A stretch of 64,000 nt of DNA from Phytophthora vignae f. sp. vignae (GCA_016169955.1 JABJUM010000046.1:186001-250000), one strand, 5' to 3'; shown: positions 1 through 10,200, numbered from the stretch's first letter. Program-made: numbers and translations. The notes: generated by a model from the sequence alone, not told the origin.

Positions 1-126
1 GCACGAAAACTCGCTGGCCAGGTACTTGGACTGGTCGGCGGGGGCCACACCGCGGATCTGCGCGACCGACGAGGCCCTCGCCGAGGCGAGCGAGCTCAGC
101 AGCAGCAGCGGCAGGAAGCGCGTCAT
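1..126 (-). CDS. Glucosidase II beta subunit, N-terminal fragment
   Basis: The reverse strand from 126 reads a start codon, a hydrophobic signal peptide with a run of leucines (MTRFLPLLLLSSLASARA), then RGVAPADQSKYLASEFSC before the window edge. Proteins of the glucosidase II beta (PRKCSH) family open with a signal peptide followed by an RGV segment and a first cysteine of the LDL-receptor-like module, which is what is seen. The family product is the ER-resident regulatory subunit that recruits glucosidase II to N-glycoproteins. Only 42 codons are visible, so the assignment rests on the N-terminus alone; the rest lies to the left of the window. Confidence 0.6.
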   Translation of the reverse strand, partial: MTRFLPLLLLSSLASARASSVAQIRGVAPADQSKYLASEFSC

Positions 127-239
127 TGATGGCCGCGTCACAAATTAAAAAGTGAGGACGGATTGGCTGATAATGCGGCGGTATAATTTGGACCAATTAA
201 AGAAGGTTGTCATGTTGAAGACGATGGAGGACACCTGTT

Positions 240-1151
240 TCAGTCTTCCTCCTCGTACTCGTAGTCGTCTTCGCCTGCGTATCGACGCCGCTCTTCTTCC
301 TCTTCGCGTCTGCGGGCCGAGATGGCGTTCGGTTGCGTGCACAACGTGGCGCCCACGGCCTTGAACTTGGACATCTTAAAGAGCTCCCGCTCCGCCGCCC
401 TCGGGTGGTTGCGGACGTCCTTGCCCAGAGAGCACTGCGTCTCTCGAGGCTGCGGCAGTTTCTATCGAGCAATGCATGAGACGGAAGAAATAGTTTAGTT
501 AGAGTATTCTCATCAAGGGGCTGCTGGTGAGATGAGGTGTGGACGCACTCCTTTGGTCTTCATGGTGCTCAGGTCCGGGTAGTCGGCGTTGTCGTTGCTG
601 AACGACGTGTGTCGAGCTTGGACCAGGCCCCAGATATCTTCAGACACCCTGTGATCGCAGTACACTTTTCGTGAGTTACTGCTTACAATGAGTTGAGGTT
701 GGCTTTACTTACTTGGACTTGATGCCGTAGGTCATGTCGTTCGTGGGGACGAAGCCGCCTTTGCACTTCGCGGCGGGCTTCACCACGATGTCCGGGTGCT
801 CGTTGGCAAACTTACGCGCCTCGCCTGCGCTCAGATACCTGCATAATATGGATCAGCACCCTTTGAGTCTAAGGTTTGGGCTATAGCAGTTGATCCTACG
901 AACCCGTTCATGATGGCCTGGCGGTTGGTTTCGATGAAGCTGCGGCCAGACTTGGCTGCGGGGGACGGCACCGCCTGCACCCACTTGCTAATGACCTGAC
1001 CGGCGTTCTCCGGGTCGCGTTGGATCTCGTAGCCGTAGACATGGTTGGGGTTCTTGGCGTCGGGCAAGTCGTACGTAGTGCGTCGCACTGTGCCCACCGT
1101 GCTCTTGATCATAGTCCGGCGGAGACTCTGCGGGTGGTGTTCCTTCGCCAT
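240..1151 (-). CDS. CFAP77-like axonemal protein, four exons
   Basis: I model four exons, 1151-904, 838-713, 648-549 and 449-240, with GT-AG introns of 65, 64 and 99 nt that keep frame and give 227 residues. The product starts MAKEHHPQSLRRTMIKSTVG and carries TTYDLP followed by a YGYE segment, then SFIETNRQAIMNGYLSAGEA, and ends in an acidic tail EDDYEYEEED. The order resembles CFAP77, a microtubule inner protein of motile cilia (retained motifs: T-x-Y-x-LP, YG, and a FIxxNRxAI block). An axonemal role fits a zoosporic oomycete. It is divergently placed to the RRM gene, with 360 bp between the starts. Splice sites are inferred by eye; the family call is moderately confident. Confidence 0.55.
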
Positions 1152-1511
1152 CGTGGACGCAGCGCAGTCCTTCCACTACTTTACACACCACGCCCTACTA
1201 CGCCCTACAAGTTTGTTCCTAAATGGCCGGCAAGGCTCGACCAAGAAACAGCGAGACTGTCATCGGCTAAATGCAGCGCGCTGCCTCAAGCAAGAATAGC
1301 TCTCAACTTCACCTAATGTAGCCATATGCCCATCGATGTAGTCATGAACGCCATAATCGAGTTTATTCATGTGTCCCACACCATATACGATTGCATCCGC
1401 TCCAGTCGTTCCAGTGCAGTCAATTGCCGACTGGCTGGTAAAGAGCTCCGCAGTTCCGCCGTCACTTGCGCCTCCCGTAGCCTACAGGAACCTCCCGCTA
1501 GCCACCTCACC
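1152..1511. promoter_or_regulatory. Shared divergent intergenic region
   Basis: These 360 bp separate the start codons of the CFAP77-like gene (minus) and the RRM gene (plus). The plus reading frame is open upstream of 1512, but the residues before Met-1512 lack compositional similarity to the basic/acidic N-terminus that follows, so I treat them as 5' leader. No clear TATA box or oomycete initiator could be fixed by eye. Confidence 0.4.
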
Positions 1512-2261
1512 ATGAACAAGAAGATCGCGGCGCAGCTGGAGAAGCTGCAGGGCGACGAGTGGGACTCGGACAGCGATAGCGAGACGCAGCCTCCGTCCAC
1601 CTCCTTCGACGCCAGCAATGACCTCGTGAAGCTCCCGACGGCCGAGGAGGCCATCGCCAGCGCCAAGGCCGCCCAGCAGACCGGCGGCAAGAAGCACAAG
1701 AGCAAGATGCAGCGCAAGAAGGAGGCCGCCGCCCTGGCGCAGCAGCAGAAGGCCGAGAAGGCCAAGAACCAGCCGTCCAACGTTATTTATCTCGGCCGCA
1801 TCCCGCACGGCTTCTACGAGAAGCAGATGATGGGCTTCTTTAAGCAGTTCGGCGTCGTGCGCCGCGTGCGGCTCTCGCGCAACAAGCGCACGGGTAACTC
1901 GAAGCACTACGCCTTCATCCAGTTCGACGAGCCTGAGGTGGCACAGATCGTGGCCAACACCATGAACCAGTACCGACTTTTCGACCACACGCTCTCGTGC
2001 CACGTCGTGCCCTCGCACGCCGTGCACGAGCGCATGTTCGTGGGCGCCAACAAGGAGTTCAAGCCGCTGCCCCGACAGGCCATCAACCGCAACCGCCACA
2101 ACGCCGAGAAGACGTACGAGCAGACCGTGGTCAACAACAAGCGCCTGGTCGCCAAGGAGCGGCAGAAGCGCAAGGTGCTCAAGGCGCTGGGCATCGACTA
2201 CGAGTTCCCCGGCTACGAGGCGCAGATGCCGGCCAAGAAGCAGCACATTGCCTTCACATAA
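1512..2261 (+). CDS. Nucleolar RRM protein, NIFK/Nop15-like
   Basis: This intronless frame encodes 249 residues from ATG 1512. Residues 1-90 are charged and low in complexity. A single RRM occupies about 90-167 with RNP2 VIYLGRI and RNP1 KHYAFIQF. After it comes a conserved basic tail with PLPRQAINRNRHN and a lysine/arginine-rich helix. That layout, with one RRM, the 'P-R-x-x-x-N-R-x-R-x-N' segment and a length near 250, is typical of Nop15/NIFK proteins that bind pre-60S particles and are required for ITS2 processing in the nucleolus. An upstream in-frame extension to 1326 exists but has no family match. Role in ribosome biogenesis is from family knowledge. Confidence 0.8.
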   Translation: MNKKIAAQLEKLQGDEWDSDSDSETQPPSTSFDASNDLVKLPTAEEAIASAKAAQQTGGKKHKSKMQRKKEAAALAQQQKAEKAKNQPSNVIYLGRIPHGFYEKQMMGFFKQFGVVRRVRLSRNKRTGNSKHYAFIQFDEPEVAQIVANTMNQYRLFDHTLSCHVVPSHAVHERMFVGANKEFKPLPRQAINRNRHNAEKTYEQTVVNNKRLVAKERQKRKVLKALGIDYEFPGYEAQMPAKKQHIAFT

Positions 2262-2905
2262 GGAGGAGGCGTTCAGGCTTCGACTTGACTTTGCAGACGG
2301 AATGCTCAGATGGACCCAGCCAGCCAGCCAGCGACGACAACTCGGCCGCCTCTTGGTGTGTGCGTCTGTGCATGCCGACTTTTGAACTTTCATTGCTTTG
2401 CCTTTTCGAGCTACGGTTAATAGATTGTACTTCCTGTGGAAACATGCTGGACGGAGCTTTGTGATCATCGTGATAAGGCAAGCTCACCTGTTGCACTGTT
2501 GTGCCGGGGTGGGTGGGTGGGTACCAACACGGCCTATGCCGTATTGGTCGTACGGTCTCACCTTCAGCGGACGTCCGCATCAATGCGGTGACGCAAAGCT
2601 GGGCAGTTCTTCTGTGAATTCTGGTCGCATTGATCTTCTACCTAACACAAGAAGCAGCGAACCTTTCAGGTCAGCAACACGCGCACAGCAGCCTGGTGAT
2701 GGCGTGGCTTTCTGCGGCTTGTGCGACCGTATCCATAGGTTTTGGCACATCGCGGTTGTTCATCCCAAGACAAGTTTCGCCGGTCCCCATATGCTGCCGT
2801 CCGCTTGCCCGCACCTTGCCGCCCCACGTCACAAGTTGAGACGCACACGTGGTGGAACCGGTAGACAACAAGCACAACCGAATTGGAGCGCAAGAGGAGC
2901 AGACC
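2262..2905. other. Intergenic, no gene seen
   Basis: Between the RRM gene and the acyltransferase I see only short overlapping frames with no domain. The frame of the acyltransferase is open back to 2849, but the first codon there is GTG, so this stretch is likely its 5' leader and promoter. Confidence 0.4.
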
Positions 2906-4222
2906 ATGGCGGGTGCAGGAATTCCACGAACTCAAGCCCCAAGCTTGGAGAGAGACATCCAACTGGACGTTGTCGAGCTTTCGGATCATCCTGGGACTCC
3001 GTCAGCCACGCCCCGGGAAGACGACCAGATCCTCGTCAAGCAAGCCACTGACGCCTCGGTCGATAAGGAGAAGCCTGCTTCAGCTCCTCAGACCAAGGTG
3101 CTGTTCCTCGATGGCGCGCGTGGTCTCGCTGCCATGCTGGTCGTGGTGCAGCACTCGCAAGAGTTCGTGCCGAACCTTCACCTCGGATCGGTCGGCGTCG
3201 ACGTCTTCTTCGTCCTGTCCTCCTTCCTGCTCACGTGGCTCTTCATGAAGAAGAGCAAGAAGCTGCTGGCTCAAGGCGCTGACGTTCGCACGTGGGCGTT
3301 CGTGCTGGCTGACTACTTCCAGAAGCGCTTCTTCCGCGTGTACCCGCTGTTCTTCGTGACGGTGATCGTGCTCTCGCTCATGTCGAAAGAAGACCAGAAG
3401 CACTACTTCATCGGCGGTCGACCCGACTTCGACATGTACAAGACGCTGACGTTCAGCTACGAGTACCGGTACCATGTCTTCTGGACGCTGCCGCTCGAGA
3501 TCTCGTACTACTTCGTGATCCCCGTGTTCGTCTTGGGTGTGCTAGCACTGCGTCGCTTCTGGTTGGTACCCGCCCTCCCGTTGATGGCGTGGATCGTGTA
3601 CGAAGGCATGACGGTGTACCGACAGAGCCACATGCCCATGCGGCCGCACATCGGGACGTTCCTCACGGGTTCCCTAGCTGCCGTGGCTTTCGTGAAGCTG
3701 GACCTGTGGATCAAGGAGACCAAGTTCGTCTTCCGTCTGTGGCACACGGTGCTGCTCCGCGCAGTCGAGTTGCTGTCGATCAGCATGCTCTTGAGCGTGA
3801 TCTTCCACGGTCTGCTCTTCACGTGGGTGCATCCGAACCCTGCGCTGCCGCCCGACGGCTTCCCATACACGAGCGCGTTCCTGGCGATCATCTTCGTGAT
3901 CGAGATGATCCGTCCGTCGTGGCTGTCGACGTCGCTGGAGTGGAACGTGCTGCGCTTCTGGGGCAAGATCAGCTTCTCCGTCTACCTCATGCACACGTTC
4001 ATCATCGAGAACCCCAAGATCTCGGCCCAGGGCAACTACTTCGACCGCTTCTTCTCCAGGCTGATTCTCGTCGTGGGGCTCTCGACAGCGACCTACTACC
4101 TGATCGAGTATCCGTCGCAGTTGCTGGCTCAGCGAGTCTCGCGCATCTTGGCGGAGAAGGAGAAGCAAGGGCCGGGTGGAGTGCACAAGTTCTCGAGTCT
4201 CAACCGGAATCAACAGCAGTAG
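2906..4222 (+). CDS. Acyltransferase-3 family membrane protein
   Basis: From the first ATG at 2906 the frame encodes 438 residues. A hydrophilic N-terminus of about 65 residues precedes FLDGARGLAAMLVVVQHS, the signature of acyltransferase-3 (OafA/NRF-6-like) domains, with the Arg-Gly and the buried His of the first membrane helix. About nine to ten further hydrophobic helices follow, including DVFFVLSSFLLTWLF, YPLFFVTVIVLS and ISFSVYLMHTFII. The C-terminus is basic and cytosolic-like. Family members transfer acyl groups to sugars or other acceptors across membranes; the substrate cannot be told from sequence. The single-exon structure is common in oomycetes. Confidence 0.8.
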   Translation: MAGAGIPRTQAPSLERDIQLDVVELSDHPGTPSATPREDDQILVKQATDASVDKEKPASAPQTKVLFLDGARGLAAMLVVVQHSQEFVPNLHLGSVGVDVFFVLSSFLLTWLFMKKSKKLLAQGADVRTWAFVLADYFQKRFFRVYPLFFVTVIVLSLMSKEDQKHYFIGGRPDFDMYKTLTFSYEYRYHVFWTLPLEISYYFVIPVFVLGVLALRRFWLVPALPLMAWIVYEGMTVYRQSHMPMRPHIGTFLTGSLAAVAFVKLDLWIKETKFVFRLWHTVLLRAVELLSISMLLSVIFHGLLFTWVHPNPALPPDGFPYTSAFLAIIFVIEMIRPSWLSTSLEWNVLRFWGKISFSVYLMHTFIIENPKISAQGNYFDRFFSRLILVVGLSTATYYLIEYPSQLLAQRVSRILAEKEKQGPGGVHKFSSLNRNQQQ

Positions 4223-4392
4223 AACAGTAGACGACAGGCAAGCAATGTAAACTCTTGTTGAAGTGATGTACTACCTATCGAACGTCATATTCCGCCGTCA
4301 CATCGTTTCGATCAATCCTCTCCAACGTCATGAGTTAGCCGTAGGTTGAACCTGGTAATCAGACTCCCTCGAGCCACGCATCCAGCAGGTCC

Positions 4393-5549
4393 ATGGAAGG
4401 CGAGCGCCTGCCGCTGCTGCCGCGCGCGTCGACCGTGGAGGAGGCGCGGCAGCGTAACCTGGGCAAGCGCGTGAAGCTGCACTCCAAGCGTCTGCGGCAG
4501 GTCTGGCCGCGCATCGCCGGCTTCCTGGCGCTGCGGGACGTCGTGTCGTTGGGCTCCACGTGCCGCCGACTGCAGCGGCTGCTGGACAATGACCGCGTGT
4601 GGTACGTCGACCAAAAGCCTAGACAATTTCTATGAGTCCTTGAGAAGTATGGAACTTAATGTGGTTATGATGCAACAGGCGGAGTCACTATGATCGAGTG
4701 GCGAATCAGCATGTGACGAGGCTGCTGCTGCCGCATCTAGAGACGCGATTCGACAGTGAACTCTCGACTAAGGAGAAGCTGCGACGAGTGGTGAGAGTTG
4801 ATGACTGGAGAGAGGAGCAGGGGTTTCCTGGGACTAAGGTACTGTGTGGCTGTGTGCAGATCCATGCTCGACATGTCCATGATCCGACCAATGCTCTGCA
4901 GAATCGACTGCGGGAGGCGGAGCGAGAGGCGTATCGGCTAGAGCTGCGGCAGGTGCGCTCTGTGGATAAAATGCATTGTGGTAGGGTGTGAGGTTGATGA
5001 TAATACCTGCTTTGTAGCACAAGGTGCGGAGTGTGGTGTGGATGAATGTGCCGCTGGTGCTGGCGTTGTGCTGCTTGAGCGCGTGGAGCTATACCACTGC
5101 GACTGATGAGGATGACTACTCCTCTGGCACCCCCTCGGCACAGCTTCGTGGGACTGGGGATGGCATTTCTCGGCCCGTGCAAGGCAATCCTGTGAAGAAG
5201 GTAGACAACAATGCAGCGGCAACTGACGCGGCGCTCGTCGCTGTTATGGCTGTGGTTTCTAACTTCCGTTGATGTGATTTAGTTTGTGCTTGTGGCAGAT
5301 TTACTGCTGCTAGTCGCTGTGATGATCTTGAGTGTTGGGGACCTGGCAGGCAAAGCACTGTACACGGTGGGAGTGCTTGCCGCGATTGAGGCGGCCGTGA
5401 TGCTCGCTGAGTTCGTAGCCTGGTCGTCGCCGTTGCAAGTCGCCCATTCGTTCTTGGTGCTCGCGATTCTTGTGTTCAATGCTGTGCTGATAACCAAGGG
5501 GAAGAAGGAGTACCTACGCGAGATGGCGGCGTTCTTGCCATCCTATTGA
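4393..5549 (+). CDS. F-box-like protein with C-terminal membrane helices, four exons
   Basis: Exons 4393-4601, 4679-4952, 5018-5200 and 5283-5549 join in frame at GT-AG sites to give about 310 residues. Residues 35-75 (VWPRIAGFLALRDVVSLGST, then CRRLQRL and W) look like an F-box, the Skp1-binding helix bundle of SCF ubiquitin ligases. A charged middle follows. Then come a hydrophobic segment (VPLVLALCCLSAWSYT) and three more in exon 4 (FVLVADLLLLVAVMILSV, LYTVGVLAAIEAAVMLAEF, VAHSFLVLAILVFNAVLI). An F-box tied to membrane helices is uncommon. The F-box call is fair, and splice sites are by eye. If exon 3-4 belonged to another gene the membrane part would be separate, but there is no start or promoter-like gap between them. 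Confidence 0.55.
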
Positions 5550-5682
5550 ATTTTTGCTGGACAAGAGCGCTTAGCTCAATGAATGAATCAATGACATCGG
5601 TATATATGGTAATTGCCGCACACAAATCCAATACCAGCTCTACTACAGTATTATTTCTGGTCTCTGGCTCAATACTCGCAGA

Positions 5683-6627
5683 CTACGAGTCGTAATGCTC
5701 AAAGCAGCACCCCGGTAGACCCACAATTCCACTTGACACCACAGGCAGTTGCGGCCGACTCATCGGTTTGAAAGTAGCATTCCGTGCTGCGTCTGCCTCG
5801 TCATACAGCACCCCCAAGCGCAACAAATCTCTTGCCGTGGCTCGGAACAGCGACTCCCTCAAGTCTCTCTCCTCGGGTCTTTCAAGTGGCCCCTTGGGAC
5901 GATTCGCAGGGTCCTGTCGAGACTGTAGCCACTTGGCGTTGAGCTGTTTCTTTACTTTTCTCTCACTAGCTCGTTTCAACGCGCTCTCATTCGCTCCATT
6001 CAGTAGCCCTGCGTCATCCTCTCCATCCCCGTCGCTCCACCTGCTCTCACTCACCGCTCGACGAGCAGCTTGCACCAGCTCGCGACGTCTGGCACTCGCC
6101 TCCGTCGCGGCCTTAGTGCGCTCCTCTTCACCCAGCGGCTGCAGTTCAGGCGCTTTCTCCATCTCCTCAACTTGTCGCTGCAATTGCAGTTCAATAGCTC
6201 GGCTGGAGTGCTGCGTCTCGACTGCAAACGGGTTGTCCATCTCTTCCTCTGGCTCGGGGCTCTCCCGCTCTGCGAACGCCTTGATGCGCGCGCGATTGAG
6301 GAACGCCGGGTCCAGTCGCTTGCCCGTGACAATCAGGTGGCGCCTATAGATCCTCTCGCTGCTGCGGATGGCCATACCACCCCCGTCTCGCTGCAACTTG
6401 ACGTTCCGTGCGCTCTCGTCGCTCAGCGCCACCAGCGGGTGCGTGTGCGGGACTGGAGGCGGCTGTGGCGCCAAGCCTTCGTCCCCTGCGTCGCTAAAAT
6501 TGCTGTGGGGCCTTCGTCGTTGACTGGAGCGCGTGGTGTATGAGTCTGGGTGCGCTCGGGGCGCTGGCGGCGGCGGCATGGGCTCCAGCTTCTCCTCGCT
6601 TACCTCTTCATCGAGCCACCGTGTCAT
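5683..6627 (-). CDS. Conserved-looking hypothetical protein
   Basis: A 314-residue single-exon frame begins at ATG 6627 (MTRWLDEEVSEEKLEP); an alternative start lies at 6666. The N-terminus is proline- and arginine-rich (PMPPPPAPRAHP). The middle contains IYRRHLIVTGKRLDPAFLNR and a glutamate-rich coiled-coil-like region (LQLQRQVEEMEKAPELQPL). The C-terminal part is mixed charge with RDLLRLGVLYDEADAARNAT, ending GCCFEHYDS. I do not recognise a domain. Codon use matches its neighbours, and it is tail-to-tail with the F-box gene (133 bp apart), so it is probably a real gene. No function is offered. Confidence 0.6.
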   Translation of the reverse strand: MTRWLDEEVSEEKLEPMPPPPAPRAHPDSYTTRSSQRRRPHSNFSDAGDEGLAPQPPPVPHTHPLVALSDESARNVKLQRDGGGMAIRSSERIYRRHLIVTGKRLDPAFLNRARIKAFAERESPEPEEEMDNPFAVETQHSSRAIELQLQRQVEEMEKAPELQPLGEEERTKAATEASARRRELVQAARRAVSESRWSDGDGEDDAGLLNGANESALKRASERKVKKQLNAKWLQSRQDPANRPKGPLERPEERDLRESLFRATARDLLRLGVLYDEADAARNATFKPMSRPQLPVVSSGIVGLPGCCFEHYDS

Positions 6628-6925
6628 GCTTGAAAAGTGAATGAAAGCTGAACGTTCAAGTAACATTTGGTAAATTTACCATTACGAAAAGGGAAAACTC
6701 GGAATTGTCGAGTGTATTTGAACTCGTAAAACGTAAAAATGAGGGTGGATGGCACAGCAAAGTGCTCAAGTTGAAGGGAAATGAATGAACCATAGTATGT
6801 CGTTGTCGTCGGGTGCTTTGCGCGCTCTTGTTGTTCTTCCTAGCGTCCGTCACGGAACTCTACACTATTAGGCTGCGGACTCACTCAGTCGTCGGCAGCG
6901 GAATGATGGCCTGACCCACGGAGGT

Positions 6926-9900
6926 TTACCGATCGTAGCGGGTGGCGTTGCCTCCGGGCGGGCCGTTCGCGTTGTTCTGGCGCTGTTGGTGCATGCTACG
7001 AAGGCCAGCCTTCAACGCCTCGAGGCCTCGCGGCGCAGGAGCAGAGGAGCTAATGTGATTGGAAGGGTACGCTTGTGCCGGGTCCAGATTGCCGCCAAAC
7101 GCTGACTGGATGGGAGCACCACGGCTTCCTCCTCGGCCTCCGAATCCGCCTTGGTATCCGCGACCCCCGAAGCCGCCCTGGTACCCACGGCCGCCATTGC
7201 CGCCGTAGCCGCCACGGTAGTCGGAGCTTGGCCGACCATACGAGGACTGGCCACCGTTGTACTGGTTGTACGAGTCGCTGTACTGGCCGCGCTTATTCCG
7301 CGGCTCCTGAGAGCCCCAGTTGCCGTATCCGTTGGCCATGTACTGGTTGTACTGCTGCTGCTGAGGAGGTCCGCCATAGCGATCCACATTCAGATTGTTG
7401 TTCACGAATCGCTGGTTTCCTTGCTGACCACCGTATCCACGACCACCACCGCCACGGCCACCGTATCCACCACCGCCACGACCGCCTCGGCCTCCGCCGC
7501 CATTGTGGCGCGACATGTAGTTCTGACGCACATTAGTGTGGTTCGACGCGTCGCCGGCCAGATCCACGATGTTAATGTTGGCCTTGCCGAAGAACGGGAT
7601 CGTGATACGCTTGTCGTTTTCCGTGATCAGCACCGGGCTGGGAGACTGAGCGCCGTCCAAGATCTTCGAAAGGTGCGGCAGCGTAGGCAGCAAGCGGTAC
7701 TGAAAGCTGTAGCACTGGTTGTTGGGGATGTCCACCAGGTGCCGCTGGGTTTTCTCAGGACTGGGCACGATTCCACCGATAGGGAAGTAGAGGGCCTCGA
7801 TGTAGATAAGCGTGCCGTTGAACGACTGAGAGATGCGCGGGTCAGCCTGCGCCTCAGCGAGTTCCGTGGTTGGCGGGTTCTTCGTCACGGGGCACTTGGA
7901 GTGGAAGAAGACGACCTCCTTACCGAAGCGGGCATTGCGCTTCCTCTCAGCTTCAGTCAACTTCTGGTTCGGCTCCTTCATGGCCTCCAGCAATCGAGGC
8001 TCATCAATGAACGGTAGCAACACCACCCACAGCCACGGCATTGCCTTGCCATTCGGGTCCACTGGGATTTCCTTGGGGTAAAAGTCAATAATCGGCGATT
8101 CGGGGTCGGTCATCAACCACCGGTACGGCTTCGGGATAGCGTGAGCACTTCCAGCAGGGAACACTCCCATCAGCTGCTCGAATGGGTGGAAAGGAACTCC
8201 CTCTTCAAACTTGATCTCAAAGCGGTCAATGTTGCGCAAGTCCGAGGCAAAGGGGGCGTAGTGGAAAGGGTAGAACCACTGCCACGACGCGCAGCCAGTG
8301 TAGTAGTAGCGCATCACCCAGCACAGTCCCTCAATGTAAGCGTGGAAAACGCGTTCACGACCACCACCAACCTCGATATCATCAGCCTTCAGCTTGTCAC
8401 TGTAGTATCTTGTCTTCCAGCCAGGCTCGCCTAACCGTACAACATCCTGAACCTCTTCGCGATACTGCTCCAGTTTCTTCTCCACGCTCTCCTTCACACG
8501 CGCCTTCACGGCCTCCTCAGCCGTCATGCCGCCATACTTCTTGTCCGCAGCGATGATATCCTTGTCAATGCGGCGCTTCTTCAGAATCTCAACAGCTGAG
8601 TCCTTCGCCGCAGCAGCAGCGATCTGGTCCTTCTTCTCATTCGACAAGCGCGACTTCCGTCTCCTTTCGTTCTCCGCCTGCTTCAGCGCACGTCGCTGGA
8701 AGATTACGTCTTCCACCTGACCCACCTCGGCTAGAATCACATCAACGCGCGAGAGGTTCACCTCACCTCCGTCCGTAATGTATCCGCCCATAGCCGGCAG
8801 CAACTTGGCGTAGATCAAGATCAGGAAGTCCAGCGCGCCGTCACGAATATCAAGCGACGGCAGGTGCGGCAGGAAATCGTTACCCACGAAGAAACAGAGG
8901 AACACAAAGTCGTCAATCACGCGCTCGAAGTCGTACTCGAACGGCAGCACGCGCGACAGCGGCTCGAACTCCACTTGCAGGTACTCGCGCAGCGTTGCGA
9001 TGTGCAGGTACTGCAGCGGCTTCAAGTCCGACGCGATCAGGTCCGCGTCATGCTCGCCAAACTCTCCGCGCTTGCGCTTGCTGAGCGTCGTTCCGTTGGC
9101 GTCCAGCACCATCTGCTGCTCCTTCTGTCGCTCACGCTCGAACTTCTGCTTGCCGAAGAGCACTTCTTCTCGCAGGATGGAGAACTTTACCTCGTGCGTA
9201 GCGAGCCCCAGCATGATCAGATCGGCGTCCAGACCGTGCAGCACGTGGTGCTGGTTCGGGTCGTAGCCCGGCTGCGAGCGCTGCACGCGGATGTACTGCA
9301 TGAGCTTGTGCTCTCCCTCGCCAGGCACGCCGGCGTCCGAGAGGATGACCTTGATGCTCTTCCACGCCGCGTTGTTGTTGATCCGGTCGCGGATGTAGAA
9401 GCGCAGGTGTTTGGCCAGCTTGGCCATGAACTTGGTGCCGGGCGTGATGACATTCGAGTCCCAGGGCTTCTCCTGCTTGCTCGGCACCTTGTGGCCCAGC
9501 GCGCTCATGTACTCGAGCGCCTCCTTCTCCACCTCCATGCGCTGCTCGGCCTCCTGCGCCGCGCGGAAGCGACGCGCGCGCTGCTGGTTCATCTTGGCGC
9601 GCGGGGCGACGCCGTCGATGGCCAGGTACAGCACGCGGCGCGGTCGCACGGCGGCCACGAGGCGGTCCACGTAGGCCATGACGCGGCGGTACATCTCCTC
9701 CTCCGTCTTGGGTGCCTCGCCGTTCTCCGGGTGCGCGCACGGGTGGATGAGGCCGTTCATGTCGACGTAGAGATTGTCGACCTCGAAGCCGTTCGGGTTG
9801 GGGCCCGTCGTGTCCGTGAGCTCGAAGTGGCGCTCACCCTCGAGCACCACGGCGCGGCTCTCCACGCAGTCCACAACGCATTTCGGGTACTTCTCCTGCA

Positions 9901-9928
9901 CCCAGCGGTAGAAGGCCGGCACGCCCAT
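6926..9928 (-). CDS. 5'-3' exoribonuclease XRN2/Rat1
   Basis: The frame from ATG 9928 encodes 1000 residues. It begins MGVPAFYRW, the invariant start of XRN nucleases, and shows the acidic catalytic blocks NLYVDMNGLIHPCAHP, YLAIDGVAPRAKMNQQRARR, SDAGVPGEGEHK, HGLDADLIML and FFVGNDFLPHLPSLDI in order over the first 400 residues. The remainder carries the XRN helical domain, and the last 150 residues are a Gly/Arg/Tyr/Gln-rich RGG tail. The Cys in 'LIHPCAHP' and overall length favour nuclear XRN2/Rat1 over cytoplasmic XRN1. Such enzymes degrade uncapped RNA from the 5' end, act in transcription termination and trim rRNA. Upstream frame to 10003 is probably 5' UTR. Confidence 0.92.
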   Translation of the reverse strand: MGVPAFYRWVQEKYPKCVVDCVESRAVVLEGERHFELTDTTGPNPNGFEVDNLYVDMNGLIHPCAHPENGEAPKTEEEMYRRVMAYVDRLVAAVRPRRVLYLAIDGVAPRAKMNQQRARRFRAAQEAEQRMEVEKEALEYMSALGHKVPSKQEKPWDSNVITPGTKFMAKLAKHLRFYIRDRINNNAAWKSIKVILSDAGVPGEGEHKLMQYIRVQRSQPGYDPNQHHVLHGLDADLIMLGLATHEVKFSILREEVLFGKQKFERERQKEQQMVLDANGTTLSKRKRGEFGEHDADLIASDLKPLQYLHIATLREYLQVEFEPLSRVLPFEYDFERVIDDFVFLCFFVGNDFLPHLPSLDIRDGALDFLILIYAKLLPAMGGYITDGGEVNLSRVDVILAEVGQVEDVIFQRRALKQAENERRRKSRLSNEKKDQIAAAAAKDSAVEILKKRRIDKDIIAADKKYGGMTAEEAVKARVKESVEKKLEQYREEVQDVVRLGEPGWKTRYYSDKLKADDIEVGGGRERVFHAYIEGLCWVMRYYYTGCASWQWFYPFHYAPFASDLRNIDRFEIKFEEGVPFHPFEQLMGVFPAGSAHAIPKPYRWLMTDPESPIIDFYPKEIPVDPNGKAMPWLWVVLLPFIDEPRLLEAMKEPNQKLTEAERKRNARFGKEVVFFHSKCPVTKNPPTTELAEAQADPRISQSFNGTLIYIEALYFPIGGIVPSPEKTQRHLVDIPNNQCYSFQYRLLPTLPHLSKILDGAQSPSPVLITENDKRITIPFFGKANINIVDLAGDASNHTNVRQNYMSRHNGGGGRGGRGGGGYGGRGGGGRGYGGQQGNQRFVNNNLNVDRYGGPPQQQQYNQYMANGYGNWGSQEPRNKRGQYSDSYNQYNGGQSSYGRPSSDYRGGYGGNGGRGYQGGFGGRGYQGGFGGRGGSRGAPIQSAFGGNLDPAQAYPSNHISSSAPAPRGLEALKAGLRSMHQQRQNNANGPPGGNATRYDR

Positions 9929-10200
9929 GGCTCTGCAGTCTGCTGGGCTTCCAGTATCTCTTGACCTTGTGCTGGTTGTGTCTCGAGGGAGAAGATGGAA
10001 CAAATCGATTGGTCAGGCGAAACAGCCTTGCGTGTGGTGCACATATACGGATGTGTAGTACATACTATGACCGTTGTATGGAATGGGTATGATGGTGTGG
10101 AGGGTTTTGGTGTACGCCACGTTGGTGCTGCTCGAATCACATTTTGGGAGCACGGACTGGTGTTGTTGTTAGCCATCAAGAGCAGAGCAATCCATTGGGG
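9929..10200. promoter_or_regulatory. Divergent promoter, XRN2 and PDZ-UBA genes
   Basis: These 272 bp lie between the two divergent start codons, so they must hold both promoters unless one lies in a leader intron. I see no recognisable site beyond moderate AT richness around 10,020-10,140. Confidence 0.35.

Noticed and set aside
1482..2468. 328-codon minus-strand frame opposite the RRM gene
   Set aside because: Shadow of the RRM gene; no domain and Leu/His/Arg-biased.
4839..4859. 21-bp GT...AG 'intron' within exon 2 of the F-box gene
   Set aside because: Too short to splice, and the frame reads through it.
8864..9964. 366-codon plus-strand frame opposite XRN2
   Set aside because: It lies wholly over a strongly supported gene, is Arg/His/Leu-rich as expected from the complement of GC-rich codons, and has no domain.
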